NCBI GenBank assembly: GCA_030626845.1
Contig: DAOUTG010000008.1
Span: 1-59,665 of the forward strand
DNA from: Methylococcaceae bacterium
Lineage (GTDB): Bacteria; Pseudomonadota; Gammaproteobacteria; Methylococcales; Methylomonadaceae
Length of the DNA stretch: 59,665 nucleotides
Direction of reading: 5' to 3'
Positions 7,474-16,711 of the stretch are shown here, piece by piece. Position 1 is the first letter of the stretch; each line of letters opens with the position of its first letter. The notes under the pieces were generated by a model. It did not search any database. It was given only the letters and a program-made list of their open reading frames with translations, and had not been told where the DNA came from. Made by a program: the position numbers and the translations under genes.

Positions 7474-9081
7474 TTAATAAGGTTTTTGTCCTGAAAAATT
7501 ACCTGGTGGGTTATAATTGCAAGAAATTATCGTAGCACCACTATTACATGTCGCTGCTGCACAACCTAGTTCGGTTGAATTACGCCAAACCATTTGTGTG
7601 TAATGTCCATCTTGTCCTGAATTTGACTCATAATTACTTTTTTCCTCTTCCCAAGCTTTAGCAGCACTCACCATATCACGGCTTCCTGATCCCATATATA
7701 AGTTTTCACCATAATTAGAGTCGCTATGTTGAAGGCTACAACTCGTTGCTGCCAGGTTATCAACCCATGTTTGCGCGGCTTGAGCAACGGTTGTAGACCA
7801 AGTAAAAGCTTGAACACCTACGTCATTTCTTACTTTATTATGATAATCTAAAACGGCTTGTTCATCAGCACTCATGATAGAACTAGTGGGTGCTGGATCA
7901 ATGGGTGTGGGAATTGGGTCAGTGGGTACTGGATCAGTTATTTTTAATGCAGAATCTAATATAACTTTTGTTGTTTCAATAGATTCTGGGTTATCCGTAA
8001 TCGTTGAAAAAGCTGTTTGTGCTAATTCCAAACTATTCGAGCCTAAGGTTTCTGCAAAATATTTAGAAATATTCGTTTTATTGGCAATTAAAGCACTATC
8101 AATTATTCCACCAGAACTGGTATTTGCCTTAGCCCCTGCAATCATATTTAAGATGGCTTGTTCTTTTGACATCGACCCTGCATCAAGATGTCCTGACCAA
8201 AAGTTTAATCCTTCTGAATCAGAAGAACGTCCCAAAAGATTAGTATAAATCGTACTAATAAAATTAACGGAAGAAAGAGAATCAGGATAAAGGGCTTTAT
8301 ATTCATCTGATCCAGACATATCAGAAGTAATACGTTGTAATGCGAGGGCTTCCTTTTCAATCTCGGTTGCAGCTTGTGAAGTACCATAATAGCTATTAAA
8401 TGAATTTTTCCAAAAACTAAATCCACCGGCATCTGCTGCGCGGTTGAAATAAGCGGAATATAACTCAAGGATTCGATCTTCTTGGGTTGTAATTTGAGGC
8501 GATTGTTCAGTTAATGCAGTGTTATTATCCACTTCATTCCCAAACCATATCACCGCATAACCTTGATAAATTCCAACCCCAAGTGCATTCCAAGTAATAT
8601 CTTTCCAAATAGATTGATTAAGAATAGTCTCATTATGTGCGGTACTTTCTTTCCAACCTGCTAAAGCGCCTGCTGCTGTCGCAGCACCACTTGAGGCATA
8701 AGCATTCTCATAACCATTTCCTGAATAGGATGTTCCAAGGCGTTGAGGGGCTTCCCACATACAAGGATAAGTTGAACTGTCACTACTATCGTAACGACAA
8801 TTTGACCAACTATGGGTTAATGAGCCTGCATTTTCTTGTAAATCCCTTACATGACGATTGGCAACTAATGAAAGTGCAGGTGATAAAGAGATAGCATCTA
8901 AGCCTTTTTCCGCACGATATTCATTAACTAGGTTGTATAATGTCGTTTCTTCTGAATCAACACTATCGCCTACACAAGAATCAAGGCTTAAAATTTGTTG
9001 ATTATCGCACTCTGTTGCCGTAAAAGCATTGTTTGAAAACAGGCAGGCATAGGTTAATAGCCCAAAAGTTATTCTTCTCAT
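7474..9081 (-). CDS. Secreted CAP-DUF4214-CAP protein
   Basis: The ATG at 9081 has AGGAG 8 nt upstream and is preferred over an ATG at 9087, where the spacing would be only 2 nt; this gives 535 residues. A signal peptide (RRITFGLLTYACLFSNNAFT) is followed by a bacterial-type CAP/SCP domain (about residues 45-190), a DUF4214 region with two repeats (ELYSAYFNRAADAGGFSFW and TIYTNLLGRSSDSEGLNFW, about 205-330), a Pro/Thr linker (about 385-400) and a second CAP domain (about 405-535). The second domain is PR-1-like, with LQHS, GENLY, GHYTQMVWRNSTELGCA and CNYNPPGN, so its metal/cavity His-Glu set is intact. DUF4214 is known from S-layer and other exported proteins. A surface or extracellular binding or hydrolytic role is inference. 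Confidence 0.88.
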   Translation of the reverse strand: MRRITFGLLTYACLFSNNAFTATECDNQQILSLDSCVGDSVDSEETTLYNLVNEYRAEKGLDAISLSPALSLVANRHVRDLQENAGSLTHSWSNCRYDSSDSSTYPCMWEAPQRLGTSYSGNGYENAYASSGAATAAGALAGWKESTAHNETILNQSIWKDITWNALGVGIYQGYAVIWFGNEVDNNTALTEQSPQITTQEDRILELYSAYFNRAADAGGFSFWKNSFNSYYGTSQAATEIEKEALALQRITSDMSGSDEYKALYPDSLSSVNFISTIYTNLLGRSSDSEGLNFWSGHLDAGSMSKEQAILNMIAGAKANTSSGGIIDSALIANKTNISKYFAETLGSNSLELAQTAFSTITDNPESIETTKVILDSALKITDPVPTDPIPTPIDPAPTSSIMSADEQAVLDYHNKVRNDVGVQAFTWSTTVAQAAQTWVDNLAATSCSLQHSDSNYGENLYMGSGSRDMVSAAKAWEEEKSNYESNSGQDGHYTQMVWRNSTELGCAAATCNSGATIISCNYNPPGNFSGQKPY

Positions 9082-9168
9082 TGTCATCGCTCCTAAGAAT
9101 AAATAGAATCAAGAAGCCTATCAGTCTAAACCCATAATAAAGATGTTGATTTTTTTTTCTATTAAATA

Positions 9169-9195
9169 TGTGATAATTAGCACAATTATTATGCT
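9169..9195 (+). promoter_or_regulatory. Candidate suf promoter with adjacent dyad
   Basis: An extended -10 element (TGtGATAAT, 9169-9177) lies about 50 bp before the sufC ATG. An imperfect inverted repeat AGCACAATTATTATGCT (9179-9195; 14 of 17 positions agree with its own reverse complement) begins 2 bp downstream, where it could act as an operator. It does not match the IscR type 1 or type 2 consensus well. No good -35 hexamer is visible at the usual distance. Confidence 0.4.
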
Positions 9196-9229
9196 TTAAA
9201 TTTATTTAGCAAAAAACTCTGGAAACTCC

Positions 9230-9982
9230 ATGCTCAGTATTAAAAATTTAACCGTCAATGTTGGCGATAAAGAAATTCTTAAAGGTCTTAACCTTGAGGT
9301 CAAAGCAGGCGAAGTTCATGCCATTATGGGACCTAATGGTGCAGGTAAAAGTACGTTATCTCATGTACTTTCAGGAAAAGAAGGTTACAGCGTTACAGGC
9401 GGATCTATCACTTATGAAAATAAAGATTTACTCGAATTAGCCCCTGAAATTAGAGCGCGTGAAGGCGTGTTTTTAGCCTTTCAATACCCTATTGAAATCC
9501 CTGGGGTTAGTAATATTTATTTATTAAAAGCCGCCTTAAATTCAGTGCGTAAATATCAAGGACAAGATGAAATTGATGCCATGGATTTTTTAGTGTGGGT
9601 GAAAGAAAAAATTCGCTTACTAGATATGGATGAAAAATTTTTATACCGTGCTGTGAATGAGGGCTTTTCAGGCGGTGAGAAAAAACGTAATGAGATTTTA
9701 CAAATGGCAGTGATGGAACCTAAACTCTGTATTTTAGATGAAACCGACTCAGGGCTTGATATTGATGCTTTAAAAATTGTCGCTGATGGCGTTAATTCTT
9801 TACGTTCAGAACAACGCGCTTTTGTCATGATTACCCATTATCAACGTTTATTAGATTATATTAAACCTGATTTTGTTCATGTGTTAGCGGATGGAAAAAT
9901 TGTAAAATCAGGCGGGGCAGATTTGGCTTTGGAATTAGAAGACAAAGGCTATAGCTGGTTAAATGAACAGGTTGTCGCTTAA
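9230..9982 (+). CDS. sufC: Fe-S cluster assembly ATPase SufC
   Basis: SufC is the ABC-type ATPase of the SufBCD scaffold, which assembles iron-sulfur clusters. The 250-residue length is typical. It shows Walker A (MGPNGAGKST, about residues 34-43), a Q-loop region (FLAFQYPIEIPG), the signature FSGGEKKRNEI that is diagnostic for SufC, Walker B (KLCILDETDSGLDIDALK) and the switch His (MITHYQRLL). Its stop overlaps the sufD start by one base (TAATG). Unusually no sufB lies just upstream: the neighbour at 7474-9081 runs the other way. Confidence 0.97.
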   Translation: MLSIKNLTVNVGDKEILKGLNLEVKAGEVHAIMGPNGAGKSTLSHVLSGKEGYSVTGGSITYENKDLLELAPEIRAREGVFLAFQYPIEIPGVSNIYLLKAALNSVRKYQGQDEIDAMDFLVWVKEKIRLLDMDEKFLYRAVNEGFSGGEKKRNEILQMAVMEPKLCILDETDSGLDIDALKIVADGVNSLRSEQRAFVMITHYQRLLDYIKPDFVHVLADGKIVKSGGADLALELEDKGYSWLNEQVVA

Positions 9983-11274
9983 TGAATACGCAACTTAGTA
10001 GCCACTATAGTAATGACTATTCAGATCAGGTTACCAACTTATCTGGACAATCGGTAAATTGGTTAAACAAATTACGCAGTGAGGCATTTGCTAGTTTTTC
10101 TGAAACAGGTTTTCCATCAACAAGAGAAGAAGAATGGCGTTATACCAATGTTTCTGCTTTGGAAAAAAAACAGTTTAAGCCTATTGCTAAACATGAACTA
10201 ATTAATGAAAATTTATTAAAACCTTATTATCTTGATGATGCTTGGGTTGTGGTCTTTATTGATGGTCATTTTTCAAAACAATATTCTCGACTAGATAATT
10301 TAGATGAAGGGATTGAATTAGAAAGTATTGCTGATATTTTAAATACGCAAGCTGAAAAATTAGAACCCTACTTAGGGCAAGCTGTTTCAAATAATGAACA
10401 TAACTTTATTAATTTTAATACCGCTTGGTTTAATGATGGCATCTTTTTAAAAGTTGCTGCCAAGCAAGTCTTAACTAAACCCATTCAGTTATTACATTTT
10501 ATTTCAACGCCCGATTGTTTAGCAACAACACGTCATATCATCGTAACAGGCGAACATTCTCAAGCACAAATTATTGAAACTTTTGTGGGGGAAAATGCTT
10601 ATTTAACCACCACGGTTAATGAAGTCTTTCTGGGAGAAAACTCAGATTTAACCTTAACGAAACTACAATCTGAATCGGCAAAATCCTACCATTTCGGGGG
10701 GACTTATATCAAACAACAACCTCATAGTCGTTTTAAACATCATAATTTTTCATTTGGGGCATTGCTTGCAAGAAATGACATTCATACGGATTTAGAAACC
10801 GCCGCTGAATGTTCGTTGGATGGTTTATATTTAGGGACAAAACGCCAGCATATTGATAATCATACACGGATTAATCATAATAAACCCCACGGGATTAGTC
10901 GTGAATTTTATAAAGGAATCTTAGATGATCGCGCTCGTGGTGTTTTTCAAGGGCGGGTTGTCGTGGTTGAGGATGCTCAAAAAACTGATTCACAGATGAA
11001 TAACCGTAATTTGTTATTATCTAATCATGCAGAAGCTGATACTAAGCCGCAATTAGAAATTTATGCCGATGATGTTAAATGCGCCCATGGAGTAACGATT
11101 GGGCAATTAGATGAAAAATCAATTTTTTATCTACAATCACGAGGTATTGATGTGGAAGCGGCTAAAAATATATTAACGCTTGCATTTGCTAATGAAATGG
11201 TTGAAAAAGTCAGTTTAAAATCATTAAAAAAATTATTAAACACTCAGCTTACTCAATTTATGCCTATGAGATAA
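9982..11274 (+). CDS. sufD: Fe-S cluster assembly protein SufD
   Basis: SufD is a 430-residue beta-helix scaffold protein that pairs with SufB and SufC. The N-terminal part carries the TREEEWRYTNV motif, and the C-terminal core has GVFQGRVVV...AQKTDSQMNNRNLLLS and AHGVTIGQLDEKSIFYLQSR with the conserved His about 20 residues after the Asn-rich block. It is coupled to sufC by a one-base overlap. The next plus-strand gene is 250 bp away and unrelated, so no sufS or sufE follows here. Confidence 0.97.
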   Translation: MNTQLSSHYSNDYSDQVTNLSGQSVNWLNKLRSEAFASFSETGFPSTREEEWRYTNVSALEKKQFKPIAKHELINENLLKPYYLDDAWVVVFIDGHFSKQYSRLDNLDEGIELESIADILNTQAEKLEPYLGQAVSNNEHNFINFNTAWFNDGIFLKVAAKQVLTKPIQLLHFISTPDCLATTRHIIVTGEHSQAQIIETFVGENAYLTTTVNEVFLGENSDLTLTKLQSESAKSYHFGGTYIKQQPHSRFKHHNFSFGALLARNDIHTDLETAAECSLDGLYLGTKRQHIDNHTRINHNKPHGISREFYKGILDDRARGVFQGRVVVVEDAQKTDSQMNNRNLLLSNHAEADTKPQLEIYADDVKCAHGVTIGQLDEKSIFYLQSRGIDVEAAKNILTLAFANEMVEKVSLKSLKKLLNTQLTQFMPMR

Positions 11275-11329
11275 TCTATGATCGTGTAGGATGAATATTG
11301 TATCACCGCTACTGAAAAGCCAATGATAA

Positions 11330-11402
11330 CTAATATAATTTATTCACATCGCAATCAATTCAACTCTGCCACTTAAAGTAGCAGCGTCTAATATAATTTA
11401 TT
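11330..11402 (+). repeat. Short direct repeat behind sufD
   Basis: The 15-mer CTAATATAATTTATT occurs twice, at 11330-11344 and 11388-11402, 58 bp apart in the gap after sufD. In AT-rich DNA this could be chance, but the match is perfect and the two copies lie in the same spacer. It may mark an old small duplication or a binding-site pair; no gene is seen in this gap. Confidence 0.4.
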
Positions 11403-11464
11403 ATGTGTTTTTGCGGTAGGCTGTAATTTGCCCCCATTGTTCAGCTTGAAAGAAAGCTTGATTA

Positions 11465-11493
11465 TTGACAAACTAGCGTAATAAAGCTAATTT
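11465..11493 (+). promoter_or_regulatory. Sigma-70-like promoter for the TRAP permease gene
   Basis: A perfect TTGACA (11465-11470) is followed after 17 bp by TAATTT (11488-11493), about 30 bp before the first codons of the small permease. The position and spacing fit a vegetative promoter; the -10 hexamer agrees at four of six bases. Confidence 0.45.
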
Positions 11494-11524
11494 GTTAGTC
11501 ATTAAAATCTAAGGCAAGCCATCT

Positions 11525-12001
11525 ATGCTACTAAAAAATAAAATTCATAAATTCTTATTAAAAATAGAAGCCATAATGACGATTGGGCTTTTATTATCAA
11601 TGATGCTGATTGCAACCGTTCAGATTGTGATGCGTAACTTATTTGATTCAGGATTTTTATGGGCAGAATCTTATATTCGTGTTGCTGTTTTATGGCTTGC
11701 ATTATTAGGGGCGATGTTAGCCAGTCGGCATGATAAACATTTAGCGATTGATGCTTTCGTACATCGACTAAATCCACTCGTTCAATATTGGCTAAAACGT
11801 TTTAATCATTTATTTAGTGCTATTATTTGTTTTATTATTAGCTATCACAGTAGCTTTTTTATTTATTCTGATTATCAGCAAGGAAGTATTGCATTTGCTA
11901 TCGTACCCAGTTGGCTATGTGAGGCCATTATCCCCATTGCTTTCGCCCTTATTGCTTATCGTTACTTATTGATGGCTATCTTTTCATCTTCTAAAGGGTA
12001 A
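11525..12001 (+). CDS. TRAP transporter small permease (DctQ family), orphan
   Basis: A 158-residue membrane protein with four hydrophobic helices. The region QIVMRNLFDSGFLWAESYIR (about residues 35-55) followed by LWLALLGAMLASRHDKHLAID matches the DctQ family closely. DctQ normally works with a large permease DctM and a periplasmic binding protein DctP, which capture organic acids or similar solutes using a sodium or proton gradient. Neither partner is present here, so the gene is an orphan or the partners are elsewhere. Its 3' end overlaps the end of the convergent gene by 40 bp. An ATG at 11525 within a weak ribosome binding context was chosen. Confidence 0.85.
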   Translation: MLLKNKIHKFLLKIEAIMTIGLLLSMMLIATVQIVMRNLFDSGFLWAESYIRVAVLWLALLGAMLASRHDKHLAIDAFVHRLNPLVQYWLKRFNHLFSAIICFIISYHSSFFIYSDYQQGSIAFAIVPSWLCEAIIPIAFALIAYRYLLMAIFSSSKG

Positions 12002-13635
12002 GCCAGTTCTACCAAAATAATACCTGATGTTGAATGTAATTCTTTGACGACTAAGCCTTGCATTTTTTGTTTATCTTTATAGATATAAATTCCATCCCCT
12101 GCTTTAAAACTTCCAATGGAAAAAATAAGAGTATCTGCCTGACCTAATATTTTAATTCCTGGTATAAAAATAGCCCAAATATAACGTTCTTTATTATCAG
12201 GGTGACAAATATAAACAACTTCTGATTCAAAGCCAATAACCTCAGCACCAAACCTAAAATTATCGCCCTCATTCATCGAAATTCTACGAATAAGTGCAAT
12301 TTCTAAGCGTTTTTCATCTTTAGAGATAATGCCAAAAACATCCCCAATTTTTGCCTTTATTTTGGTATTAGAATCATTCCAGTAAACAGAATAACCTTTA
12401 GCTGAACTATCAAAAATATATATTTCTTTAACATTAACATCCTTATTGTCATTACTATTAATAGGGGGGGGTGTTTGCCAAATAGAATCCGCTAATGTTT
12501 CTTGAGATAAATTTTCATCATTAGTTTGCATTAAATTTTTATTTTTAATATAGAGTTTTAATTCTTCTGTTACTTCCTTCGTTTTTTGAGGTTTAACTTT
12601 TGACTCTAAAAGATTATTAGGTGAAATTGTTTTATTTTTACGCAAAAAACTTACAATCTCTTCAAAACCAATCACGCCTAATACTTTACTTCCATCATTT
12701 AAACGCGTGTATTTTCTTTTTTGTCCTAACCCTAAGATTTTGATAACTCTTAAGAATAAAGTCGTATTAACTGATTTTATCGTCCCTGTCCATGCTGTTC
12801 CTTTTTTTACTATATCATAAATTTCATGAGCAACTATAATGGGGGAAAAATAACGAATATCTACAGATGTTAAGTTATTATCATTTTTTTCATTTATCTT
12901 AAAAGGTGGGTTATCTTCTCTTAAATCAAATGAAAAGTAAGAAAGTTCTTTATCTTTTTGTTGTTTTATAACGACTTTATCACAAACATTATCTAGAAAA
13001 TAAAAAATAGTTTGCATGTCTCTTGCACGAAACTGGTTAGTATCACAAGCATGAAATATAAATAGTTTTTTAAAAATGCTGCCAACAGTTACATCTTTAA
13101 GCCGTTTAATTTTGATGTCTAAAAGCTTTCTTTTTTCTGCAACACTAAACATTTGATAAACTTCTTTCCAAAAGCCATCGGTAGGTAAAGAATAAACTGC
13201 AGCGATATGTAATTGCGCTTGTCTTTTTGCTTGCAATGCAATAGCTAATGAAAAAGCAGCCTCTTGTTTAGTAATTGTATCTTCTGCGGCAATAAAAAAA
13301 CCTTCGCTTAAAAGCAAATAATTCCAAGTGACGGCTTCTGCATAAACTCTTTCATCAATTGTTAAAGGAAACCCTACATCCCAGCAAACTCCCTCCAAAT
13401 GATTAACATAACTTTTTAAATATTCGGCAATAATCGTCAAAAAAACAAGTCGTTTTTTAGAGCTTATATTGGCTTTATTTAAAGCCTGTAATAAACGTAA
13501 AAGTTGTAAGCAAGCAACTTTACTTTCCCCAGATGACAAGTTATTTAACCATTCAAGTAGTGGTTTTTTTTCTAGTTTAAATGGAATTTCAAAATTATTA
13601 TTTTCTGGGATAGCTCGGAATTTGGAATTATTCAT
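11962..13635 (-). CDS. Hypothetical protein, possible PilZ-like C-terminal module
   Basis: A 557-residue soluble protein that I cannot name with confidence. The N-terminal 300 residues are helical with the pattern WLNNLSSGESKVACLQLLRLL near residue 30. A charged, low-complexity linker spans about residues 345-395. The last 150 residues form a beta-rich region with IFDSSAKGYSVYWNDS, KAKIGDVFGII and EIALIRRISMNEGDNFRFGAEVIGFESE (read here in parts), a pattern of Asp-x-Ser-x-x-Gly and GDxxGI typical of PilZ-like c-di-GMP effector barrels. That resemblance is by eye only. The gene is more AT-rich than uppP next to it. It overlaps dctQ tail-to-tail by 40 bp. Confidence 0.7.
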   Translation of the reverse strand: MNNSKFRAIPENNNFEIPFKLEKKPLLEWLNNLSSGESKVACLQLLRLLQALNKANISSKKRLVFLTIIAEYLKSYVNHLEGVCWDVGFPLTIDERVYAEAVTWNYLLLSEGFFIAAEDTITKQEAAFSLAIALQAKRQAQLHIAAVYSLPTDGFWKEVYQMFSVAEKRKLLDIKIKRLKDVTVGSIFKKLFIFHACDTNQFRARDMQTIFYFLDNVCDKVVIKQQKDKELSYFSFDLREDNPPFKINEKNDNNLTSVDIRYFSPIIVAHEIYDIVKKGTAWTGTIKSVNTTLFLRVIKILGLGQKRKYTRLNDGSKVLGVIGFEEIVSFLRKNKTISPNNLLESKVKPQKTKEVTEELKLYIKNKNLMQTNDENLSQETLADSIWQTPPPINSNDNKDVNVKEIYIFDSSAKGYSVYWNDSNTKIKAKIGDVFGIISKDEKRLEIALIRRISMNEGDNFRFGAEVIGFESEVVYICHPDNKERYIWAIFIPGIKILGQADTLIFSIGSFKAGDGIYIYKDKQKMQGLVVKELHSTSGIILVELAYPLEDEKIAINK

Positions 13636-13687
13636 GGTTCGCCTACTTAACTTTAACTATTAGTCAACATTATCGCTCATTGCTGAT

Positions 13688-14503
13688 TTAAATTATAGGG
13701 AAAGGAATTAAATCTTTAAATAACCAGAGTAAAAAAATACCCAGTGCAAAGCGGTAATAGACAAAAGGTAACATACCTACTTTATTCAAAAATCTTAAAA
13801 ACCAAGTAATACTCAGATAAGCAACTAAGGCAGATAAAACGGCACCGATTATCATAAACTCCCAATTAACAGGGGCTGTTGTCTGATAAAGCTCGTAAGA
13901 TTTAAGTAATCCTGCTAAAGAAATCACAGGAATAGAAAGTAAAAATGAGAACCGTGCCGCTTGTTCGCGTTTTAATCCTGTTAATAAGCCTGCGGTAATA
14001 GTAATACCTGAGCGTGATGTACCTGGAATCAAAGCAATGGCTTGAAACAAACCCACTAGAATAGCATCTCTTAAAGTAATCGTTTCACGTTTTTCAGTGG
14101 CTTTTTTTTCTGCAATCCATAAGAGTATCGCAAATACAATCGTTGCTATCGCAACCACAATAGGCGAGCGAAAGCTGGTTTCTAAATTATCTGACAATGA
14201 AATACCAATTAAACCTACTGGAATAGTACCGAGTAAAACATACCATGCAAGCCGTGCATCATCGTTTAAACCACGACCACAACAAGAGCTAAACCAAGCC
14301 GTTGTTATTTTCATTAGATCATGACGATAAAAAATAACCACCGCAGTTAATGTCCCAACATGAACCGCAATATCAAAAGCCAACCCTTGGTCTTCCCAAC
14401 CCATGAGTATCGGTAATAACAGTAAATGGGCTGAACTTGAAATAGGTAAAAATTCGGTTAAACCTTGTAATATTGCCAATGCAATGGCTTGTATAATATC
14501 CAT
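13688..14503 (-). CDS. uppP: Undecaprenyl-diphosphatase UppP (BacA)
   Basis: UppP removes one phosphate from undecaprenyl pyrophosphate in the inner membrane, recycling the lipid carrier for peptidoglycan and polysaccharide synthesis. The 271-residue protein has about eight membrane helices and both conserved motifs: LQGLTEFLPISSSAHLLLLP near the N-terminus (the Glu/Ser-rich active-site motif) and LIPGTSRSGITI at about residue 160. Length and motifs are complete. It sits 14 nt behind truD on the same strand and may share its transcript. Confidence 0.97.
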   Translation of the reverse strand: MDIIQAIALAILQGLTEFLPISSSAHLLLLPILMGWEDQGLAFDIAVHVGTLTAVVIFYRHDLMKITTAWFSSCCGRGLNDDARLAWYVLLGTIPVGLIGISLSDNLETSFRSPIVVAIATIVFAILLWIAEKKATEKRETITLRDAILVGLFQAIALIPGTSRSGITITAGLLTGLKREQAARFSFLLSIPVISLAGLLKSYELYQTTAPVNWEFMIIGAVLSALVAYLSITWFLRFLNKVGMLPFVYYRFALGIFLLWLFKDLIPFPII

Positions 14504-14517
14504 AAAATCTCACTGAA

Positions 14518-15528
14518 CTAAAAATTAATAACTTCTCTTAACAAAGCGGTTGCATAACTGCCTGCGGGTAAAAAGAAACTTAAGCGTAATTGTTGGGGGT
14601 TTAGAAATTGCCACTGTAAATTTTGAGGAATGATCCGTAAAACACGGCGATCACTTTGTAGATCAAACTTAACTAAACCTGCAGTCAATTCATGATAATC
14701 ATCTACAAGCGTCTGTTCATGGGCTAAAATTTCACCTTTGCCATATAAACACCCTGTTGGGTGAAGAATGCCGTTATTGACACGTTGTCGTAATTCAGCA
14801 TCGACTATTTCTGCTTTGAAATAACTCTTTGAATCAGTAAACATTAAAATATCATTTTCAAGCACTTGATCCCAATGATTATTTTTAACCCGATGAGCAA
14901 GAATATGATTAAATAAATAAGAACGGGCTGCCGATAAATAAATTCCCCGTTGTTGGCGTTTTATTTTTCGCATTCCTGAAAATAAAGCCAATGCAGTCTT
15001 TATATTTTGTCCTTGTAAACCAAATCGTTGCTCACCAAAATAATTAGGAAATCCTTGGGTTTTTATTTGTTCAAATTGGTGTTCACACCGCGCCTTATCC
15101 CCTGAAAGATTACGGATTAACAAATGAAATTGATTGCCTGTTAAGACACCGCGTTTAAGTTTTCGGCTATGACGTGTACTTTGTAATACGTTAATATTAT
15201 CTGTTTCAATATCAGACCAATCAGGGTCGGCTTTACCTGGTAGCCAAACACTAAACCATTGGGTTGTTAATCCATGACGATCTTTTAATCCTGCAAACCC
15301 AATATCACGTTGTCTGACATTAGCAACGCGCGCTAAGGCTCTTGCAACATAGTCAGTATTTTCACCTTGTTTTTGAATTTGTATAAAAGCATGCTCACCT
15401 GTCCCATCGGCTTGAAAAGGGAGTTGTTCTTCAACAATAAAATCATCGGCTTGAGTTTTAATACGCCCTGTTGCCAACGGTGAGCCATAGGCAGTCGCCC
15501 ATTCTGGAATCGTAATAGTTTCATTCAT
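14518..15528 (-). CDS. truD: tRNA pseudouridine(13) synthase TruD
   Basis: TruD makes pseudouridine 13 in tRNA-Glu. The 336-residue protein shows the TruD signature GFAGLKDRHGLTTQWFSV with the catalytic Asp (about residue 81), and the FPNYFGEQRFG motif (about residue 160). The start at 15528 lies 3 nt after the ispF stop, in keeping with the conserved ispD-ispF-truD order of gammaproteobacteria. The final residues are intact. Confidence 0.96.
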   Translation of the reverse strand: MNETITIPEWATAYGSPLATGRIKTQADDFIVEEQLPFQADGTGEHAFIQIQKQGENTDYVARALARVANVRQRDIGFAGLKDRHGLTTQWFSVWLPGKADPDWSDIETDNINVLQSTRHSRKLKRGVLTGNQFHLLIRNLSGDKARCEHQFEQIKTQGFPNYFGEQRFGLQGQNIKTALALFSGMRKIKRQQRGIYLSAARSYLFNHILAHRVKNNHWDQVLENDILMFTDSKSYFKAEIVDAELRQRVNNGILHPTGCLYGKGEILAHEQTLVDDYHELTAGLVKFDLQSDRRVLRIIPQNLQWQFLNPQQLRLSFFLPAGSYATALLREVINF

Positions 15529-15531
15529 GAA

Positions 15532-16005
15532 TTAAGACTCAATGAGAACCGTTGCCTGTACCGCAATGCCTTCTTTACGCCCTTCAAAGCCTAGTTTTTC
15601 AGTCGTGGTCGCTTTGACATTAATCCTATCAGCCGTTGTTTCTAAATCAGCGGCCATGTTTTCACACATTGCCCTAATATGAGGTAACATTTTTGGAGCT
15701 TGGGCGATAATAGTAATGTCAGCATTACCTAGTTTATAACCTTTTTCTTTTACAATATGATAGACATGACGTAACAAAACGCGACTATCTGCGCCTTTAA
15801 ATTCAGGATCAGTATCGGGAAAATGTTGTCCAATATCACCTAAAGCCGCAGCACCTAATAAAGCATCGGCAAGCGCATGTAAAACCACATCCCCATCAGA
15901 ATGGGCTTCTAAACCTTTTTCGTAAGGGATCGTGACACCGCCTAAAATAACTTCACCATCGTCTTTAAAACGATGTACATCATAGCCTTGACCAACTCTA
16001 ATCAT
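15532..16005 (-). CDS. ispF: 2-C-methyl-D-erythritol 2,4-cyclodiphosphate synthase IspF
   Basis: IspF closes the cyclodiphosphate ring in the non-mevalonate isoprenoid pathway. The 157-residue protein carries the metal site GQGYDVHRF (Asp8, His10) and [20 protein letters not shown] with His42, plus the C-terminal [19 protein letters not shown]. It overlaps the ispD stop by 4 nt, so the two are coupled. The length is standard. Confidence 0.98.
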   Translation of the reverse strand: MIRVGQGYDVHRFKDDGEVILGGVTIPYEKGLEAHSDGDVVLHALADALLGAAALGDIGQHFPDTDPEFKGADSRVLLRHVYHIVKEKGYKLGNADITIIAQAPKMLPHIRAMCENMAADLETTADRINVKATTTEKLGFEGRKEGIAVQATVLIES

Positions 16006-16694
16006 TTTTGATTCTCCAAATAAAATTCTGCTAAGGCTAAATCCTCAGGCCGAGTAATTTTAATATTTTCCGTTGCCCCTTCGACTATTTTAACCACACC
16101 CCCTGTTAATTCCACTGCACTCGCTTCATCTGTTACCGCAGGGTTGCCTTCTGTTGTTTCTAAAGCTTTTTTTAAAACCCCATAACGAAACATTTGTGGC
16201 GTTAAAGCTCGCCAAATGGTACTTCTATCTATCGTTGATTGAATCGTATCACCTTTTACTTGCTTTAAGGTATCGTGTGAAGATAACGCTAAAATCGCAC
16301 CATAAGGTTCATTTTTTAATGAATCAATTAAACAATGTATTTCTTTAGAAGTCACACAAGGACGTGCGGCATCATGAACCAAAACCCAATCATCATCATT
16401 GGCTTCATTTTCCAAAGCACTTAGAGCCGATAACACCGAATCTGCCCGTTCTTTGCCACCTTTTGCACGGATAATATCCTTATGTTCTGCAATTGCTAAG
16501 GTTTCCCAATAAGGGTCGCCTTCTGAAATAGCAACGGCAATAGCCGTAAAAACATCGGCTTTTAAAAGTCGTGATAGGGTTTGTTCAATAACGGTTTTAC
16601 CAACCAAGGGTAGATATTGCTTAGGTTTATCTGCTTGCATTCGTTTGCCAACGCCTGCGGCAGGAACGACTGCGTAATAATTTGTGTTACTCAT
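16002..16694 (-). CDS. ispD: 2-C-methyl-D-erythritol 4-phosphate cytidylyltransferase IspD
   Basis: IspD transfers CMP to methylerythritol phosphate. The 230-residue protein has the nucleotide-binding start [19 protein letters not shown], the [11 protein letters not shown] motif (about residue 105) and TDEASAVE near residue 190, all typical. In related genomes ispD follows ftsB directly; here 2.1 kb of ATPase genes separates them from ftsB, so ispD may depend on read-through of that cassette or on its own promoter. No clear promoter is visible in the 200 bp before it. Confidence 0.97.
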   Translation of the reverse strand: MSNTNYYAVVPAAGVGKRMQADKPKQYLPLVGKTVIEQTLSRLLKADVFTAIAVAISEGDPYWETLAIAEHKDIIRAKGGKERADSVLSALSALENEANDDDWVLVHDAARPCVTSKEIHCLIDSLKNEPYGAILALSSHDTLKQVKGDTIQSTIDRSTIWRALTPQMFRYGVLKKALETTEGNPAVTDEASAVELTGGVVKIVEGATENIKITRPEDLALAEFYLENQK

Positions 16695-16711
16695 TATGAT
16701 TAGTTTGAACT

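Noticed and set aside
7874-8248. 124-codon plus-strand open frame inside the CAP-DUF4214-CAP gene
   Set aside because: Antisense to the low-complexity linker and DUF4214 region; composition reflects the other strand.
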